Below are positions 36,587 to 37,621 of a DNA stretch of 37,621 bases, one piece after another. Each line of letters starts with the position of its first letter. Position 1 is the first letter of the stretch. Source of the stretch: an uncultured Bacilli bacterium (GTDB taxonomy: Bacteria > Bacillota_I > Bacilli_A > RF39 > UBA660); NCBI GenBank assembly GCA_947631035.1, contig CANRJW010000010.1:1-37621 (forward strand), written 5' to 3'. The translations under genes and the position numbers were made by a program. The notes beneath the pieces were generated by a model. It made no database searches and had not been told where the DNA came from. It saw only the letters and a list, made by a program, of their open reading frames with translations.

Positions 36587-36595
36587 CATATAATA
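36587..36595 (+). promoter_or_regulatory. Candidate -10 of yabG, sigma-K- or sigma-A-like
   Basis: CATATAATA fits the sigma-K -10 CATANNNTA and also contains a sigma-A TATAAT (36589-36594). An AC element at the sigma-K -35 (AACA) is about 13 rather than 16 bases away. B. subtilis yabG is sigma-K-dependent. Confidence 0.35.
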
Positions 36596-36610
36596 TAGTG
36601 GTGAAGATAT

Positions 36611-37396
36611 ATGCCTATTAAAAAAGGAGACATTGTGACTAGAAAAAGTTATCAACATGATACTTTGTTTAAAGTTATGAATGTTAAAGGAGATACGTTC
36701 TATTTAAAAGGAATCGATGTAAGACTTTATGCAGATAGTAAAATGGAGGATTTAACGATTGCAACGAAAGAAGACCAAGAACGTCTTTCAACGGATGATG
36801 AAGAGCAAGAAGAGGATTGTGATGGATTAGATAGAAGTGAATTTTTTTATTTACCTGGTAAAATATTACACCTAGATGGAGATAGTGAATATTTACAACG
36901 TTGTTTAGAATATTATAAAAAACATAATATTTTTGCTATTGGTAAAAAAATGAATGAAGTTGAAATTCCTTCTAAAATCCGTAATTTACTAGAGGAGTAT
37001 AAACCAGATATAGTCATTATTACTGGGCATGATGCATATTATAAAAAGAAGGGGAGAATCGATGATATTCACAATTATAAGAATACGGAGAATTTTATAA
37101 AAGCGGTTAAAGAATGTCGTCGATATGAGAAAAGTCATGAAAAATTGGTTATTATAGCAGGAGCTTGTCAAAGTAATTATGAAGAATTAATTAAAGCTGG
37201 GGCTAATTTTGCTTCTAGTCCAAAACGAATTAATATTCATTGCTTAGATCCTGCTATTATTGCAACGACAATTTCTTTAACAGAGAGAAACAAAGAAATT
37301 GATTTGATTTCTTTACTTGAGAAAACAAAGTATGGAAAAGATGGAATGGGTGGCATTCTATGTAATGGGCTTATGTATGTCGGCTATCCAAGATAA
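36611..37396 (+). CDS. yabG: Sporulation-specific protease YabG
   Basis: Processes spore-coat and related proteins in Bacillus and Clostridioides. MPIKKGDIVTRKSYQHD at the start, the His-containing TGHDAYYKKKG, and GACQSNYEELIKAGANFASS with the likely catalytic Cys are conserved. The 261 residues are close to normal. It follows ksgA and precedes veg exactly as in B. subtilis. Its presence implies a spore coat or recent descent from spore formers. Confidence 0.92.
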   Translation: MPIKKGDIVTRKSYQHDTLFKVMNVKGDTFYLKGIDVRLYADSKMEDLTIATKEDQERLSTDDEEQEEDCDGLDRSEFFYLPGKILHLDGDSEYLQRCLEYYKKHNIFAIGKKMNEVEIPSKIRNLLEEYKPDIVIITGHDAYYKKKGRIDDIHNYKNTENFIKAVKECRRYEKSHEKLVIIAGACQSNYEELIKAGANFASSPKRINIHCLDPAIIATTISLTERNKEIDLISLLEKTKYGKDGMGGILCNGLMYVGYPR

Positions 37397-37405
37397 GGGG
37401 GAATT

Positions 37406-37618
37406 ATGAATCTAGATAGTATAAAAGATGAAGTGAAAAAACACTTAAATGCTAAAGTTGAGGTTTCTGTATATGGCATGCGAAATAAAAATTATAAAAT
37501 ATGTGGTTATATTTCTAATGTTTATCCTAGTATTTTTACTATAAATGAAGATGGAATAGAAAGAAGTTTTACTTATTCAGATATTGCAACAGGAGAAATT
37601 CATATAAAGTATTTGTAA
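37406..37618 (+). CDS. veg: Veg protein
   Basis: Small protein reported in B. subtilis to raise biofilm-matrix gene expression and to act in spore outgrowth. The 70 residues carry the conserved YISNVYPSIFTI and the RSFTYSDI segment. It follows yabG after nine bases with AAGGGGGA as ribosome site. The B. subtilis protein is 86 residues. Confidence 0.85.
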   Translation: MNLDSIKDEVKKHLNAKVEVSVYGMRNKNYKICGYISNVYPSIFTINEDGIERSFTYSDIATGEIHIKYL

Positions 37619-37621
37619 AAA

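Overview
The window is the replication-origin region of an AT-rich Bacillota chromosome, class Bacilli. The order rpmH-rnpA-yidC-jag-mnmE-mnmG-rsmG-noc on one side of dnaA, and dnaN-recF-gyrB-gyrA-(SRP RNA)-tadA-dnaX-ebfC-recR-bofA-holB-ricT-trmN-pth-mfd-spoVT-metG-tatD-3D protein-ksgA-yabG-veg on the other, is close to that of Bacillus subtilis. TGA is used as a stop (spoVT, trmN-type gene) and Trp is TGG, so the genetic code is standard and this is not a Mycoplasma. Sporulation-linked genes (noc, bofA, spoVT, yabG, veg) point to a spore former or a recent descendant of one. The compact genes, a BspA-type surface protein and a ComK homologue would fit a gut-associated lineage near Erysipelotrichales/RF39, but the species cannot be fixed from sequence alone.

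Layout. 1-1674 (-): BspA-type leucine-rich-repeat surface protein, cut by the window edge, with a 10-G tract near its start that puts the sequenced copy out of frame. 1797-10930 (-): noc, rsmG, mnmG, an AAA ATPase inserted between mnmG and mnmE, mnmE, jag, yidC, rnpA, rpmH. 11100-12955: oriC, with DnaA-box clusters on both sides of dnaA. 12956-16262 (+): dnaN, a comK homologue, a decayed lipoprotein gene, recF. 16266-20768: gyrB and gyrA. 20769-20950: two perfect parS palindromes and a short SRP RNA. 20965-30928: tadA, dnaX, ebfC, recR, bofA, holB, ricT, a tRNA methyltransferase, pth, mfd, spoVT. 30955-32696: T-box leader and metG. 32791-34206 (-): RsgI-like/InlB-repeat surface protein, the only intact gene facing against its replication arm. 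34421-37618: tatD, 3D-type cell-wall protein, ksgA, yabG, veg.

How the genes work together. The core is replication start and elongation (DnaA, DnaN, DnaX, HolB), supercoiling (gyrase), recombination and repair (RecF, RecR, Mfd), tRNA and rRNA modification (MnmE/MnmG, TadA, TrmN-type, RsmG, KsgA), and membrane insertion (YidC, SRP RNA). Chromosome-organisation signals lie among these genes: two parS sites after gyrA, a perfect 16-bp Noc-binding palindrome inside the trmN-type gene, and in-frame DnaA boxes in gyrB, gyrA and dnaX.

The most unusual features are the poly-G switch, the very long acidic insertion in Noc, a parS site placed like a gyrA terminator, comK next to dnaN, and stop codons built into terminator hairpins at several genes.
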